From positions 493,656 to 557,655 of the forward strand of contig NZ_BMJA01000001.1 in NCBI RefSeq assembly GCF_014642835.1: 64,000 nt of DNA. Direction: 5' to 3'. Positions 1-8,211 of the stretch are shown piece after piece. Each line of letters opens with the position of its first letter. Position 1 is the first letter of the stretch. Below the pieces are notes generated by a model. That model saw nothing but the letters and a program-made list of their open reading frames with translations. It made no database searches and was not told the DNA's origin. This DNA is from Dyella nitratireducens. GTDB taxonomy: Bacteria; Pseudomonadota; Gammaproteobacteria; Xanthomonadales; Rhodanobacteraceae. Position numbers and translations under genes: made by a program.

Positions 1-100
1 GTAGTGTTGAATGGGCTGGCAAACATAGAGACTTCGGTTGAGTGGCAGATGCCTGTCTAGAGCGCGGCGAATTTTCCCCAGACAGCAATGGGCGAAGGCC
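1..100. repeat. Right part of a dispersed repeat element (TIR element)
   Basis: This stretch matches the right-hand ends of the copies near 32080-32167 and 51595-51679 (shared landmarks: TGGCAGATGCCT, then ATTTTCCCC, then the end GACAGCAATG at position 90). Directly after the end comes GGCGAAGGCC, the core of the local palindromic repeat. The left end lies outside the window. No coding sequence is supported here. Confidence 0.7.
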
Positions 101-116
101 GGAATGACGACTCGGT

Positions 117-184
117 CATTTAATAGACCTTGGTTAGCTTGCCGATTTTGCTCAGATCATCAAGCAGAAACGTGGGGATACCTT
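117..184 (+). repeat. Dispersed repeat module C, copy 1
   Basis: A stretch of about 68 bp running from ATTTAATAGACC through ATCATCAAGCAGAAACG to GTGGGGATACCT. Related copies lie at 4724-4792 (opposite strand) and 26949-27014. It shares the terminal motif CGTGGGGATACCT with repeat module B. It is non-coding as far as can be seen. Confidence 0.65.
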
Positions 185-214
185 GTCCTCCATCCTTTTT
201 TACGCAGTTACTTC

Positions 215-640
215 TCAAGCCGACGCAGCTTGCTGAATCGCCGCGCCCAATTCCTCGTTGGAATAGGCCCTGCCGCCAATACCCCAGGTACCATCAACGG
301 CATAGGTTACGTTGACGAAGGTGCGCTCGCGTGGATGCGAATCCGCTTTGTGCTGGTCAATAATCTCGGTCACTTCGCTGATGAACGCTTGCGTCACTTG
401 GGCATTGGGAAAGGTGATGGCTGGAACTTTCACTTCGACGACGGCAAGCGACTGGGGTTGGCCACCGACATAACTTTCGGAAGCCGCACTGATGACCAGG
501 TGTCCGACGACATTCGGCGTCATGAACGCGTTGCCACTTAAACCGTGCGCACGCAGCAGTGCCTCGGAGATGAGGGGGAACACCTCGCGTTCACCCTGAG
601 AAGTGAGAAGCCCTTGGGTAACTTGGACTGAGATAGGCAT
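215..640 (-). CDS. Tautomerase family protein (Pro-1 type)
   Basis: About 141 codons. The likely start is the ATG at 640, preceded on its strand by AAGGAG at good spacing. It gives a mature N-terminus beginning Pro-Ile-Ser-Val; the amino-terminal proline left after Met removal is the catalytic base of the 4-oxalocrotonate tautomerase/MIF superfamily. An upstream in-frame Met at 670 would bury that proline and is less likely. The length is about twice a 62-residue 4-OT monomer, as in MIF-like or fused tautomerases. Substrate unknown. It is divergent from a TetR regulator across an intergenic region holding four operator-like repeats, so it is probably that regulator's target. Confidence 0.8.
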   Translation of the reverse strand: MPISVQVTQGLLTSQGEREVFPLISEALLRAHGLSGNAFMTPNVVGHLVISAASESYVGGQPQSLAVVEVKVPAITFPNAQVTQAFISEVTEIIDQHKADSHPRERTFVNVTYAVDGTWGIGGRAYSNEELGAAIQQAASA

Positions 641-707
641 TGAAGTAACTCCTTGATCTAGATGGGTCATCGAAAAAGAGCTCTTGTTAACGCAGCACGA
701 CGGTCAT

Positions 708-778
708 ATAACGATCGTGATGTAGTGATCGTTCCATAACGATCGTTATGTCGTCAAGTGCCGCATAGCGATCGTTAT
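708..778. promoter_or_regulatory. Array of four 14-bp operator-like units
   Basis: Three contiguous 14-bp units lie at 708-721 (ATAACGATCGTGAT), 722-735 (GTAGTGATCGTTCC) and 736-749 (ATAACGATCGTTAT, a perfect palindrome). A fourth is at 765-778 (ATAGCGATCGTTAT) after a 15-bp gap. All share the core GATCG. The array fills the space between the divergent tautomerase and TetR genes and ends just before the TetR ribosome binding site (GGAGG). It is the likely binding site of that TetR protein, controlling both genes. Confidence 0.75.
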
Positions 779-791
779 CTGGAGGTGTCGT

Positions 792-1370
792 ATGGCGCAT
801 AGAGCAGGCCAAAAAGAACAAAGCAGGGCCAAAATTCTTAAAAGCGCGGGCCGTGTTTTTCGCAGCCACGGGTTCGGCGGTTCGGGGGTAGACGGTCTGG
901 CAAAAGACGCTCACGTGACCTCCGGCGCGTTCTATGCACACTTCAAATCGAAGGCGGATGCCTTCCGCGAGGCCATGACGGTCGGTTTGCAAGATTTGGC
1001 ACAAGCTGTCGAGCACATGCGTCAACAACTAGGAAACCGTTGGCGCGCCGGCTTCATCGACTTTTACTTGGGTGATCGGCGCACCTGCGACCTCGCAGAC
1101 AGCTGTGCGCTGCAAAGCCTTTCCAGTGAAGTCGCTCGCGCAGGGGACGATGCCCGGCAAGCCTATGAGACGGAATTACGCGCCATTATCGACGCCGTGG
1201 CGGCAGGCCTTGAAGGAAAGCCGAAGGCTCGACGCGAAGAAGCCACCGCGCTGCTTGCGCTTTTAGTGGGTGGCGTCACGCTTGCGAGAGCGGTTCAAGA
1301 TCCCGCGCTTGGCAATGAGATTGCGGCTGCCGTCCGTAAATCCGCACTTGCGCTGAGTGCCCATGCCTAG
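792..1370 (+). CDS. TetR/AcrR family transcriptional regulator
   Basis: 192 residues, the usual TetR size. The N-terminal 55 residues form the TetR helix-turn-helix: a helix starting SRAKILKSAGRVF, then GVDGLAKDAHVTSGAFYAHF, in which the recognition helix ends in the typical Y-x-H-F. The C-terminal part is a helical ligand-binding and dimerisation domain. A GGAGG lies about 7 bases before the ATG. The operator array directly upstream suggests autorepression and repression of the divergent tautomerase gene. The inducer cannot be read from the sequence. Confidence 0.9.
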   Translation: MAHRAGQKEQSRAKILKSAGRVFRSHGFGGSGVDGLAKDAHVTSGAFYAHFKSKADAFREAMTVGLQDLAQAVEHMRQQLGNRWRAGFIDFYLGDRRTCDLADSCALQSLSSEVARAGDDARQAYETELRAIIDAVAAGLEGKPKARREEATALLALLVGGVTLARAVQDPALGNEIAAAVRKSALALSAHA

Positions 1371-1529
1371 CATCGGCGGCCCATGGCACTGACTTAAGCA
1401 TCGTCGCCCTGGCGAAAACCGGGGTCCAGTGACGTTGAGGATCTAAAAAAGCAAGTCGCGAAGCATGAAGGACGCGCGCGCCCCGTGGCTGACATACACG
1501 CATCTAGAGCACTCATCTATACTCGGCCG

Positions 1530-1931
1530 ATGCACCCTACCCTGCCATCCATCCGACGTTCACTGCCGCTGCGCGTACTCGCGGTCGTCGCGTGGTGGAC
1601 GCTGACGTTGCCGGTGTTTGCGGCGAACATGCCTATGACTGCAGTGATGGGCGCCATGCCGGCGATGCACGCCGCCAACGCAACGATGCATCGGTCGGCT
1701 TCCTCGTGCGGCGCCATGAACATGCAAACCGGCTGCTGCCCTGATCATCATCACAACGCGCACCATCCGGCTTGTACGTGCCACTGCCCCACGTCCTGCA
1801 CGAACCTGCTTTTGTCGATCGATTATGATGCCGCACTGACATTCGCCATGCATGCAGACGAAGGCATGCTCGCTGTCGCCGATACGCCGTCACCGATCAC
1901 TTCTCCTCCGCTCAGGCCACCAGCCGCCTGA
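1530..1931 (+). CDS. CopL-like Cys/His-rich exported protein
   Basis: 133 residues from the ATG at 1530 (an upstream in-frame ATG at 1485 would add 15 residues before the signal peptide). Residues 1-31 look like a signal peptide ending LPVFA. The mature part is rich in Met, His and Cys: a cluster of methionines, then CCPDHHHN and a CTCHCPTSC segment, followed by a linker ending PPLRPPAA. That layout resembles the CopL family of small metal-binding proteins found before copper-resistance genes in xanthomonads. No copA or copB gene follows here. A role in binding copper or another soft metal in the periplasm is inferred. Confidence 0.6.
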   Translation: MHPTLPSIRRSLPLRVLAVVAWWTLTLPVFAANMPMTAVMGAMPAMHAANATMHRSASSCGAMNMQTGCCPDHHHNAHHPACTCHCPTSCTNLLLSIDYDAALTFAMHADEGMLAVADTPSPITSPPLRPPAA

Positions 1932-2027
1932 CATCGCAACGCCGTCGCACGCCATGCACCATCGCTAATCCGCGATGGCCCGGCGTGCATACACGGCCGA
2001 TACGCGAATCGTGATCGGCCCTCACCC

Positions 2028-2804
2028 ATGGCTATGAAAAATACATCGATGAAAATCTCAAACACCGCAACAAAGCGCTCTCTCGCTGTCGCCATCACCC
2101 TTCTGATGGGAGGGGTCCCTGTCACCAACACCTTCGCCCAGGCCAGCGACGCGCCGGCCGATGTCAGAAACCAGCTGTATGCCAACGACAAACTGCTGCT
2201 CAATGCCATTCATCGTGGAGATCGGGCGGCGTGGGCGCGGCTGACCACCTCCGATTTCATGTATGTCGAAGAGGGGCAAGTCGCCCGGCGCGATGAGTTC
2301 TTGCGTGAACTCGAAGAAGACGGCCTCCTGCCGCTGATTATTCGCAACTACGAGGTCAAGATCATCGGCGACACCGCGCAGGTCTTTCATCAGGACGACG
2401 TATCGCAACGCCCCGGCGATATTGACGTAAGCAAGGCTCACCTGCTCATGACGGAAACCTGGCAACGCATCGATGGCAAGTGGTTGCTGCGGATCGTGCA
2501 TACCGACCGCATCCGCATCAATCCGCCCCCGATAACGCTTACCTCAAGCCAGATCGACGAATTGGCCGGCACGTATCGAAACGCCAACAGCACTTACGTG
2601 ATCCGGCGCGAGGGCGATCGCATCCTGGGCGGCAAGCCCGGCGGACCTTTTGTGGCGTTGAAGGCGGAAACACGCGACGTGCTGTTCCAGCCCGACAACG
2701 TCTACAAGCGGGATGTGTTTCAGCGCGATGCGAGCGGACGCGTTACGGGTTTCGTCGCGAGGAACGAAAACACCGATCGTCCGTGGGCACGTGTCGGGAC
2801 GTGA
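2028..2804 (+). CDS. Secreted NTF2-like (SnoaL/DUF4440-type) protein
   Basis: 258 residues from the first ATG; in-frame ATGs at 2034 and 2049 are equally possible because no clear ribosome binding site is visible. A signal peptide ends near residue 38 (VTNTFAQA). Residues about 45-165 have the NTF2-like pattern of a small ligand-holding cone fold: an N-terminal helix with NAIHRGDRAAW, a strand with FMYVEEGQV, and a terminal W-R-I-DGKWLL-RIVHT strand. The C-terminal 80 residues form a second small beta domain. Function unknown. Two other secreted NTF2-like proteins occur in the window (13127 and 28243). Confidence 0.75.
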   Translation: MAMKNTSMKISNTATKRSLAVAITLLMGGVPVTNTFAQASDAPADVRNQLYANDKLLLNAIHRGDRAAWARLTTSDFMYVEEGQVARRDEFLRELEEDGLLPLIIRNYEVKIIGDTAQVFHQDDVSQRPGDIDVSKAHLLMTETWQRIDGKWLLRIVHTDRIRINPPPITLTSSQIDELAGTYRNANSTYVIRREGDRILGGKPGGPFVALKAETRDVLFQPDNVYKRDVFQRDASGRVTGFVARNENTDRPWARVGT

Positions 2805-2862
2805 TGGGCGCATTTAATGCCCGCTCGGCATGGCGCTGGCTTTGATGTGTACCATTTTTGCT

Positions 2863-2889
2863 CGTCATTCCGGCCTTCGTCGGAATGAC
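2863..2889. repeat. Short palindromic repeat, truncated copy
   Basis: GTCATTCCGG...CCGGAATGAC-type minimal hairpin of about 27 bp between the NTF2-like gene and the convergent SDR gene. It is a shortened member of the dispersed palindrome family described at 4801-4868 and may act as a transcription barrier. Confidence 0.6.
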
Positions 2890-2975
2890 GGCTCGCTTGG
2901 AAAGGGAATCGAAGCAACTCCGGATTTCGATCGCATGACAAGCGAAAACATGGGCTGTGTGCTGAACGTTCCGAC

Positions 2976-3719
2976 TTAGCGCGCGCTATCGATGATCGAA
3001 CCGCCATCCGGAGTGAGGCTATAGCCCGTTAAGTACTGTGCGTCCTTGCTTGCGAGGAACAGGACCACGGGTGCGATGTCGTCCTCCGGTGTTCCGAAGC
3101 GTCCCAGCGGATTACTCGGAGGCGGTACGTTAGCCTCCGGGCCCCACGTCTCTGCCAGAGGCAGAACATTATTCACGGTGATTTTGTCGACGGCCCACTC
3201 GCGTGCAGCGGTGCGGGTAAGCGCGCGTACCGCTTCTTTGGCCATGTTGTAGGGACCATAACCGACAAGGCCCAGCACACCGGCCATTGAACCAAAATTG
3301 ATGACGCGCCCTGCCCCGCTTGCCTTGAGATAGGGATAGCAAAGCTGCATGGTTCTTAGGTAGGCAATAGGCCCCATATCCAAATTGCGCTGCAACTGCG
3401 TAACCGTCAGATCGACGATGGACGAGAACGGCGCAGAGAAATCAAACGCATTGTTCACGAGAATATCGATGCCGCCGTAAGTCGCGACCACTGTCCCGAC
3501 AGCCGCGTTGACCTGCTCCCATTTGCTGATGTCGCACGTAACACCGATTGCATCGCCACCCGCGGCTTTAATGCTTGCAACGACGGCATCCACGTTGGCA
3601 GGTGTAAGCGAAAGAACGGCCACCTTGGCGCCTTCGGCTGCAAACAGTTTGGCGGTGGCGCGACCGATGCCGCGGCCCGCGCCGGTGACAATCGCTACTT
3701 TTCCACTGAGTCGGCCCAT
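2976..3719 (-). CDS. SDR family NAD(P)-dependent oxidoreductase
   Basis: 247 residues, a full-length classical short-chain dehydrogenase. The cofactor motif TGAGRGIG is at residues 12-19, NNA at 89-91, and the catalytic triad is Ser144, Tyr157 and Lys161 (YNMAK). The C-terminal LTGYSLTPDGG is typical of the family. The start codon lies two bases after the stop of the upstream DoxX gene, whose end supplies the AAGGAG ribosome binding site, so the two are translationally coupled. Substrate unknown. The divergent HxlR regulator suggests induction by electrophiles, quinones or a similar stress. Confidence 0.9.
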   Translation of the reverse strand: MGRLSGKVAIVTGAGRGIGRATAKLFAAEGAKVAVLSLTPANVDAVVASIKAAGGDAIGVTCDISKWEQVNAAVGTVVATYGGIDILVNNAFDFSAPFSSIVDLTVTQLQRNLDMGPIAYLRTMQLCYPYLKASGAGRVINFGSMAGVLGLVGYGPYNMAKEAVRALTRTAAREWAVDKITVNNVLPLAETWGPEANVPPPSNPLGRFGTPEDDIAPVVLFLASKDAQYLTGYSLTPDGGSIIDSAR

Positions 3720-3721
3720 GG

Positions 3722-4138
3722 TTAGCTCCTTTCATTGAGGGTTACTTGATGTACTGCCGCGGTCACGCCATGCGGCGACGGAACACCGCGGGCAGTGTTT
3801 TGAGTGGTGAAAGACACCGTCAAAAGCACGAGCCCCACGAATGCCGGCAGCGCGGCACCTGGCTTGCGAACACCGACATGTGCCAGCAACGCAAGCAGCA
3901 AGTGATAGAAGATGCCTGCATAGGCAAGGTCGCTTAACGGCACGCTGAAACGCGACAGGATGGCGACTACGGCCAAGATTTTTACAACAGTGAGGACCGA
4001 TACAAGGTAGCCAGGGTAGCCAAGCTCAACCAGGTTCTGACGAACCCATTCACGCTTGGCGATATACATCGTTGCAGAGGTGAGGTAGAGCAGCGACAGC
4101 AGCGCCGTGCTGATCCAGTACGCGTAGTTTGCGGCCAT
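3722..4138 (-). CDS. DoxX family membrane protein
   Basis: 138 residues with four hydrophobic segments in the usual DoxX arrangement. The N-terminal WISTALLSLLYLTSATMYI helix and the RQNLVELGYPGYL loop, with Gly-Tyr-Pro, are hallmarks of this subgroup. DoxX proteins are small inner-membrane proteins tied to redox stress, but their biochemical role is unsettled. First gene of a two-gene operon with the SDR and divergent from the HxlR regulator. Confidence 0.85.
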   Translation of the reverse strand: MAANYAYWISTALLSLLYLTSATMYIAKREWVRQNLVELGYPGYLVSVLTVVKILAVVAILSRFSVPLSDLAYAGIFYHLLLALLAHVGVRKPGAALPAFVGLVLLTVSFTTQNTARGVPSPHGVTAAVHQVTLNERS

Positions 4139-4230
4139 GTGCAGTTCCTAGAGGGCATTTACATCAACTTTCCCCTAGGATTGGCCGCTAGATGAAAATG
4201 CACAAGTAGGATGAAATCATTGGGGTTAGT

Positions 4231-4626
4231 ATGAAAAAGAATACTCATGGCGATGACGAGATCAACATGCACGAGGAGATGCGCCGAGCATTCGCGCTGC
4301 TCTCCGGCAAGTGGAAACTCGAAATCATGTGGCTGCTCAATCAGCGCATGTATCGCTTTGGAGAACTGCGCAAGGCCATTCCAGGTATCACGCAGCACAT
4401 GCTGACGGCGCAGCTTCGTGAGCTGGAAGCAGACGGCTTGGTGTCGCGCACGGTTTTCGCGGAAGTGCCTCCGCGCGTGGAGTATCAGATCACCCAAAAG
4501 GCTCGCGGGCTCGGGCCAACGATGGAGGCGCTTACGGCCTGGTGGAATGAGTATGGGAAGACGGTACCGGTGAAACCTGCATCGCGTGGCCGCAAAGCCA
4601 GGGTGGTGAAATCCAAGCCGAAGTGA
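4231..4626 (+). CDS. HxlR family transcriptional regulator
   Basis: 131 residues. A winged helix covers residues about 15-105, with the family signature LLSGKWKLEIMWLL, then RFGELRKAIPGITQHMLTAQL and the wing PPRVEYQIT. A Lys/Arg-rich C-terminal tail (RGRKARVVKSKPK) goes beyond the usual HxlR length. The family senses quinones, aldehydes or other electrophiles, often through a cysteine, but this protein has no cysteine, so ligand binding is more likely. It is divergent from the DoxX-SDR operon, which is its expected target. Confidence 0.88.
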   Translation: MKKNTHGDDEINMHEEMRRAFALLSGKWKLEIMWLLNQRMYRFGELRKAIPGITQHMLTAQLRELEADGLVSRTVFAEVPPRVEYQITQKARGLGPTMEALTAWWNEYGKTVPVKPASRGRKARVVKSKPK

Positions 4627-4723
4627 CGCCCAAAATAGCAGGGCCACGCAGGTCCAAGGCGGCAATATAAAAGTGCAAAAACACGGCGGAAGCAGCTAAG
4701 CAAGAGTAACCACTTCAGTCCCT

Positions 4724-4792
4724 AAGGTTTCCCCAAGTTTTCTGCTTGATGATCTGGACAAAATCAGCAAGCTAGCCGAGGTTTATTAAATT
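4724..4792 (-). repeat. Dispersed repeat module C, copy 2
   Basis: Inverted copy of the module at 117-184 (here reading TTTCTGCTTGATGATCTGG and then GTTTATTAAAT). It sits next to the palindrome at 4801 and module B at 4871, so three repeat types are stacked in the 374-bp gap between the HxlR and HEAT-repeat genes. Confidence 0.65.
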
Positions 4793-4800
4793 ACCAAGCC

Positions 4801-4868
4801 GTCATTCCGGCGAAGGCCGGAATCCATGCTTCGTATTCACCATGGATTCCGGCCTTCGCCGGAATGAC
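4801..4868. repeat. Dispersed palindromic repeat (28-bp perfect arms)
   Basis: Left arm 4801-4828 (starting GTCATTCCGGCGAAGGCC) is perfectly complementary to right arm 4841-4868, with a 12-base loop. Other members in the window lie at 8285, 9573, 10617, 22421, 31873, 41547 and 51281. They are always between genes. As RNA or cruciform DNA it would form a very stable hairpin. Confidence 0.9.
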
Positions 4869-4870
4869 GC

Positions 4871-4941
4871 CGAAGTAAAAATGCCAAGTATTGGCCGCGA
4901 AGAAGCCCATCCTTGAACAGCTCGAAAAACGTGGGGATACC
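4871..4941 (-). repeat. Dispersed repeat module B, copy 1
   Basis: A 71-bp stretch, read on the minus strand as GGTATCCCCACGTTTTTCGA, then GGCCAATACTTGGC. It matches 8212-8282 in 64 of 71 positions and is also related to 26791-26861. This copy is inverted relative to the one at 8212, so the two bracket the HEAT-repeat and HEPN-like genes. Confidence 0.75.
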
Positions 4942-5000
4942 TCAGGGACGGAGATTATTTAATCTCACTTAATTACCTCCGCTCATTTTCGCTGCATCCA

Positions 5001-6581
5001 TCAATGCCGCACAATCGCCTGCTCAATTTCGCGATAGGCCACTTCATCCATTTCGCTGCGACGGCTTTCCAAGAGCTCTAGAAGGCTAGACCGACGTGTT
5101 GGTCCCAGCGGCGAATAGCGATTGCTATCTGCGACCAAATCGCCCAGAACCGTCACGAACCAAAGAAGTTCACGTTGCTCACTTGGACGAATACTAAGAA
5201 CCATAGCAAGCCTGTCCCAATGATTCAGTTCACGAAGCAATCGCCTCAATTGTTCCCGGGTGACTGACGTGGCCGCCTCTGACGTAAGCGTTGTCATGAG
5301 ACGGTTCAGGTCGAACCGAACTGCCCCATTCCTTACCGAAGTAGCCAATTCCCCCTGTATCCGCGTCGAAGGCGTTGACAGGATCTGCAGGAACTCGTCG
5401 TCTGAAAATTCCCCACCTGCGCGGATGATTCCTCGCATGCACAATAGGCGAACAAGCCCTCCGGGGTATGGCAACCAACGTTTGAACCGAGAGATATCCT
5501 GCGACTCCGGGTTGTCTGTGAGCGACGTCAAGGCCCCCAAAGTTGGTCGCAAGGCATCGTTATCGATGACCGAACGCCAATATTCGATCGCGCTTTCCGA
5601 ATACCTTTCCCTCAATAAAAAGGCTGCCAAAGACCGTACGCCTGCGGCTTTGTCCCCCAGCATTCTGTGAATGACCTCGCGTGGCAGCGATGGATCGCGG
5701 TCTGCCAGGATACGAAGCGACTCGCGCCTAATAACGGGATGGTTTGCCCCTATACCGAACTTCGCCAATTCGTGCGTTCGCTTTTCCTCGCATCGATGTG
5801 CCGAATATCGAAGTGCGTAAAGTGCGATCCTTGGACTAGGGTCACTGATCGCAGAATCCAGCAGATCGAATCCTAACAGCGCATTCACTTCAAGGGATTT
5901 TTCATAAGCCCATGCTCGAACCTTCGCATTCGAGCTTTGAAGAAGGCTGCGCAGCGCACGTGGTGATTCACTGCGCAGTATCCAGCCTTCAACGCTACGA
6001 CTGAACCATTCACGATCCAGACGTTCACGGTTTACCAATCTGATTACAAGCGGCCAAACAGCTACTACATCCTCTTCCCGGCAAAGATTCAAAAGCCTTA
6101 CGGCCGATTGTTGTGCAATCTCCCTAACCATAGGGACCCAATCGGCACATCGAATGAGTGCAGCCGCAAGAGTCAGCTTCCCAGCAAACTCAGGCAGCAG
6201 CCTTAGCGCCTGCTCTCGAATACGCCCATTGCCATGACCCGCCGCCAAGAACAGCAGGGTTTGACGCATCGGTGTATTTATCTTCGATGTTGTGATTTCG
6301 GCAAGAACGCTTGCCGGCCAGTCACGGAAAGCTATTCCGTAGTAAGTTCTGAGCCGCTCGTCGATGTCGAATAGGCGCTCAACTGGCAAGCTTTGCAAAA
6401 AATCTTCTATTGGTACGGCCGCGTCGTTACCACTAAGCGGCCGTAGAAACTGAAACTGCTTGCTCAAGAAGTCCTCGGGCGAGAACGCCGATTCTCCACC
6501 GTTGTCTTTACCCGGCTCCTGTGCCCCAAGGAATTTGAAGAATCGCTTCCAATCTGTCGACACGTCGTTGCTCCCTAACAC
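5001..6581 (-). CDS. HEAT-repeat protein of unknown function
   Basis: 526 residues, soluble, without signal peptide or membrane segments. From about residue 75 to 470 the chain is built of paired helices with HEAT-like spacing, for example VREIAQQSAVRLL, AKVRAWAYEKSLE, PRIALYALRYSAH, HPVIRRESLRILADRD and AGVRSLAAFLLRERY. These give an alpha-solenoid suited to protein-protein contacts. No catalytic motif is visible. Base composition is lower in GC than the surrounding genes, and the gene is bracketed by dispersed repeats, which suggests accessory DNA. Partner unknown. Confidence 0.7.
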   Translation of the reverse strand: MLGSNDVSTDWKRFFKFLGAQEPGKDNGGESAFSPEDFLSKQFQFLRPLSGNDAAVPIEDFLQSLPVERLFDIDERLRTYYGIAFRDWPASVLAEITTSKINTPMRQTLLFLAAGHGNGRIREQALRLLPEFAGKLTLAAALIRCADWVPMVREIAQQSAVRLLNLCREEDVVAVWPLVIRLVNRERLDREWFSRSVEGWILRSESPRALRSLLQSSNAKVRAWAYEKSLEVNALLGFDLLDSAISDPSPRIALYALRYSAHRCEEKRTHELAKFGIGANHPVIRRESLRILADRDPSLPREVIHRMLGDKAAGVRSLAAFLLRERYSESAIEYWRSVIDNDALRPTLGALTSLTDNPESQDISRFKRWLPYPGGLVRLLCMRGIIRAGGEFSDDEFLQILSTPSTRIQGELATSVRNGAVRFDLNRLMTTLTSEAATSVTREQLRRLLRELNHWDRLAMVLSIRPSEQRELLWFVTVLGDLVADSNRYSPLGPTRRSSLLELLESRRSEMDEVAYREIEQAIVRH

Positions 6582-6980
6582 CCCAATCTAACTGCGTTAC
6601 TCAGGACTTCCTTGCCCGCGACGTGCATGTCGCTCTCCATTCTGGTCACCACTCCCCTCTCCTACTTCATCTACAGCACCAAAGGTTACCGTGATGAATG
6701 GGTGATCTTTCCGATACGCACTTTGTTTGTCAAAGGATAGGGCTTGGCGGAAGCAAGCATTACGTAAATCATTGTTTCATAAAGGCACAAGCACACGTTG
6801 CCGATGGGCAGCACGCAAAGTGCGTACACAACACCGCCCTGCAGCACGTACTTTAGTTTCAAAAGTGCACGGACTTTGGTGTCCCACCCACGCTTGGTCA
6901 GGGGTATCCGCTTCCGAGCCGAGAGCGGACATTTGGAAAGTATGCGATTCTCATATGGACTTCCTTGGTAATCAGGTCCC
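6582..6980. other. Intergenic gap, possible gene remnant
   Basis: There is no convincing gene in these 399 bases. A 37-codon reading frame on the plus strand (6627-6740) encodes a hydrophobic start (MSLSILVTTPLSYFIY) followed by YRDEWVIFPIRTLFVKG. It might be a remnant of a membrane protein but is too short to call. Confidence 0.3.
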
Positions 6981-7361
6981 ATGCCAAGCGCCAACGACCC
7001 AGCTGCGACGTATAAGGCAATCATTGACCAGCTCGTGGATGAAACGCGCCTAAGGAGCGTTCTTGCAGAACGCGCCCATGAAAATCGACCATTTCCTCTT
7101 GCTAGTGGATGGTCCAACTTCAATGAACTGCTTTCATCACTTACGGAACATCAACGCAACTTGATGTCCGAGGTTCTTCGAGCGGAGCGTGTGAGTGCTA
7201 TTCATGACGTCCTAGCACTGTTTTCTTGGTGGATTGAGAGTCAAGGCGTTGGTCTGTCACTCGATGGCGAGCCGATGCCAGTGGATTTCAGCGGCGAGGG
7301 ACTGCACGGTGATTTCATCGGCCGCTGTGGTGATTGGGCTTGGCCGGACGATACCGCATAG
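6981..7361 (+). CDS. Hypothetical protein, possibly DUF6547-like
   Basis: 126 residues, acidic, no signal peptide. The pattern is YKAIIDQLVDETRL near the start, LNELLSSLTEHQRNL-type helices in the middle, AIHDVLALFSWWIE, and a C-terminal block GEGLHGDFIGRCGDWAWP. This resembles a small uncharacterised family in which the last block is conserved; the family name is given from memory and is uncertain. It lies on the opposite strand to the HEAT-repeat gene and ahead of the HEPN-like gene, inside the repeat-bracketed segment. Confidence 0.6.
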   Translation: MPSANDPAATYKAIIDQLVDETRLRSVLAERAHENRPFPLASGWSNFNELLSSLTEHQRNLMSEVLRAERVSAIHDVLALFSWWIESQGVGLSLDGEPMPVDFSGEGLHGDFIGRCGDWAWPDDTA

Positions 7362-7548
7362 CGAACAGAGGTAAAAATGGGATGAGGATGTTCAATATGC
7401 AGCTGGCGACCGTTACCTCCGACCCAAGAGTACGGCGATGCGTTATGCGCAAGTGAGGCAGCGTAGAACGTTGTCTTAGCTTTTATTGATCCGGTGCTGC
7501 AGCTGAACAATTCGCTTCAGGGCAAAGTCGTGGAGACAGGGGGCTAGG

Positions 7549-8175
7549 ATGAAAATGGTGGTGTCAAGAGACTGGATTGATAACGCACCCGACGACACAC
7601 AGGTAAAAGTGCGGACGTCGCGTTATTTTTCGGCACACCACATGATGAGCGAGGCAGCAAGGGAGGCCTTGGAAGGGGCATCTGAGCAAAGTGCTTTGAC
7701 TGCAATCATCATGAGTGCCATGGCTGCTGAGGCGTTAGCTAACGCAGTAGGTGGACTGATACTCGGTGACGTGTGGAAAGATATCGAAAAAAATCTGTCG
7801 CCGTGGGGAAAATATCGACTGATCTGCCGAGAGCTAAAAATCCCGTGTAAGGGCGTAGTGGATTGGGAGCGCTTAAAAAGGCTTTTTACCCTGAGAAATG
7901 AGATCGCTCACGCGAAGCCGGAGCGCGTGGAGAGCACCTTGGAAATGACCATGGGCGAGCATAAGGCAAGTTGGCTCGGTGATATAACGATCTTCGGCGC
8001 CTCAAAGCTCGAAAAAAAATTGACCAAGGAAATGGCGCGAGAAGCGGTGGAAGCTTTTGAAAGGATCTGGGACATTCTGGTAGCTGCTTTGGACGGCGGC
8101 AATAAGAGCGTCATCGATGGCGACTGTGCATGGATTGATGTAGCACCAGCTGATGTGATTTCGCCAAGTTCGTAA
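7549..8175 (+). CDS. Hypothetical protein with HEPN-like R-x4-H motif
   Basis: 208 residues, mostly helical. Residues 47-75 form an Ala-rich helix. Residues 104-125 contain WERLKRLFTLRNEIAHAKP, with Arg116 and His121 in the R-N-x3-H (R-x4-H) arrangement typical of HEPN domains, many of which are RNases or toxin components. The usual ending, a helix with AREAVEAFERIWDILV, is also present (residues 164-180), as in HEPN/abiV-like housekeeping proteins. No antitoxin-like partner is adjacent. RNase activity is only inferred. Lower GC than its neighbours. Confidence 0.6.
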   Translation: MKMVVSRDWIDNAPDDTQVKVRTSRYFSAHHMMSEAAREALEGASEQSALTAIIMSAMAAEALANAVGGLILGDVWKDIEKNLSPWGKYRLICRELKIPCKGVVDWERLKRLFTLRNEIAHAKPERVESTLEMTMGEHKASWLGDITIFGASKLEKKLTKEMAREAVEAFERIWDILVAALDGGNKSVIDGDCAWIDVAPADVISPSS

Positions 8176-8211
8176 TGAGTTTTCACTATGAAAAAGTGGC
8201 TCCAGGTCTGC

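Noticed and set aside
1390-1440. Possible palindromic repeat after the first TetR gene
   Set aside because: Only a degenerate fragment (CTGGCGAAAACCGGGGTCC) without a matching second arm.
4801-4868. Palindromic repeats as genuine Rho-independent terminators or RNA genes
   Set aside because: They lack T-runs and occur in both orientations and in promoter regions. They may affect transcription but fit a dispersed repeat family better.
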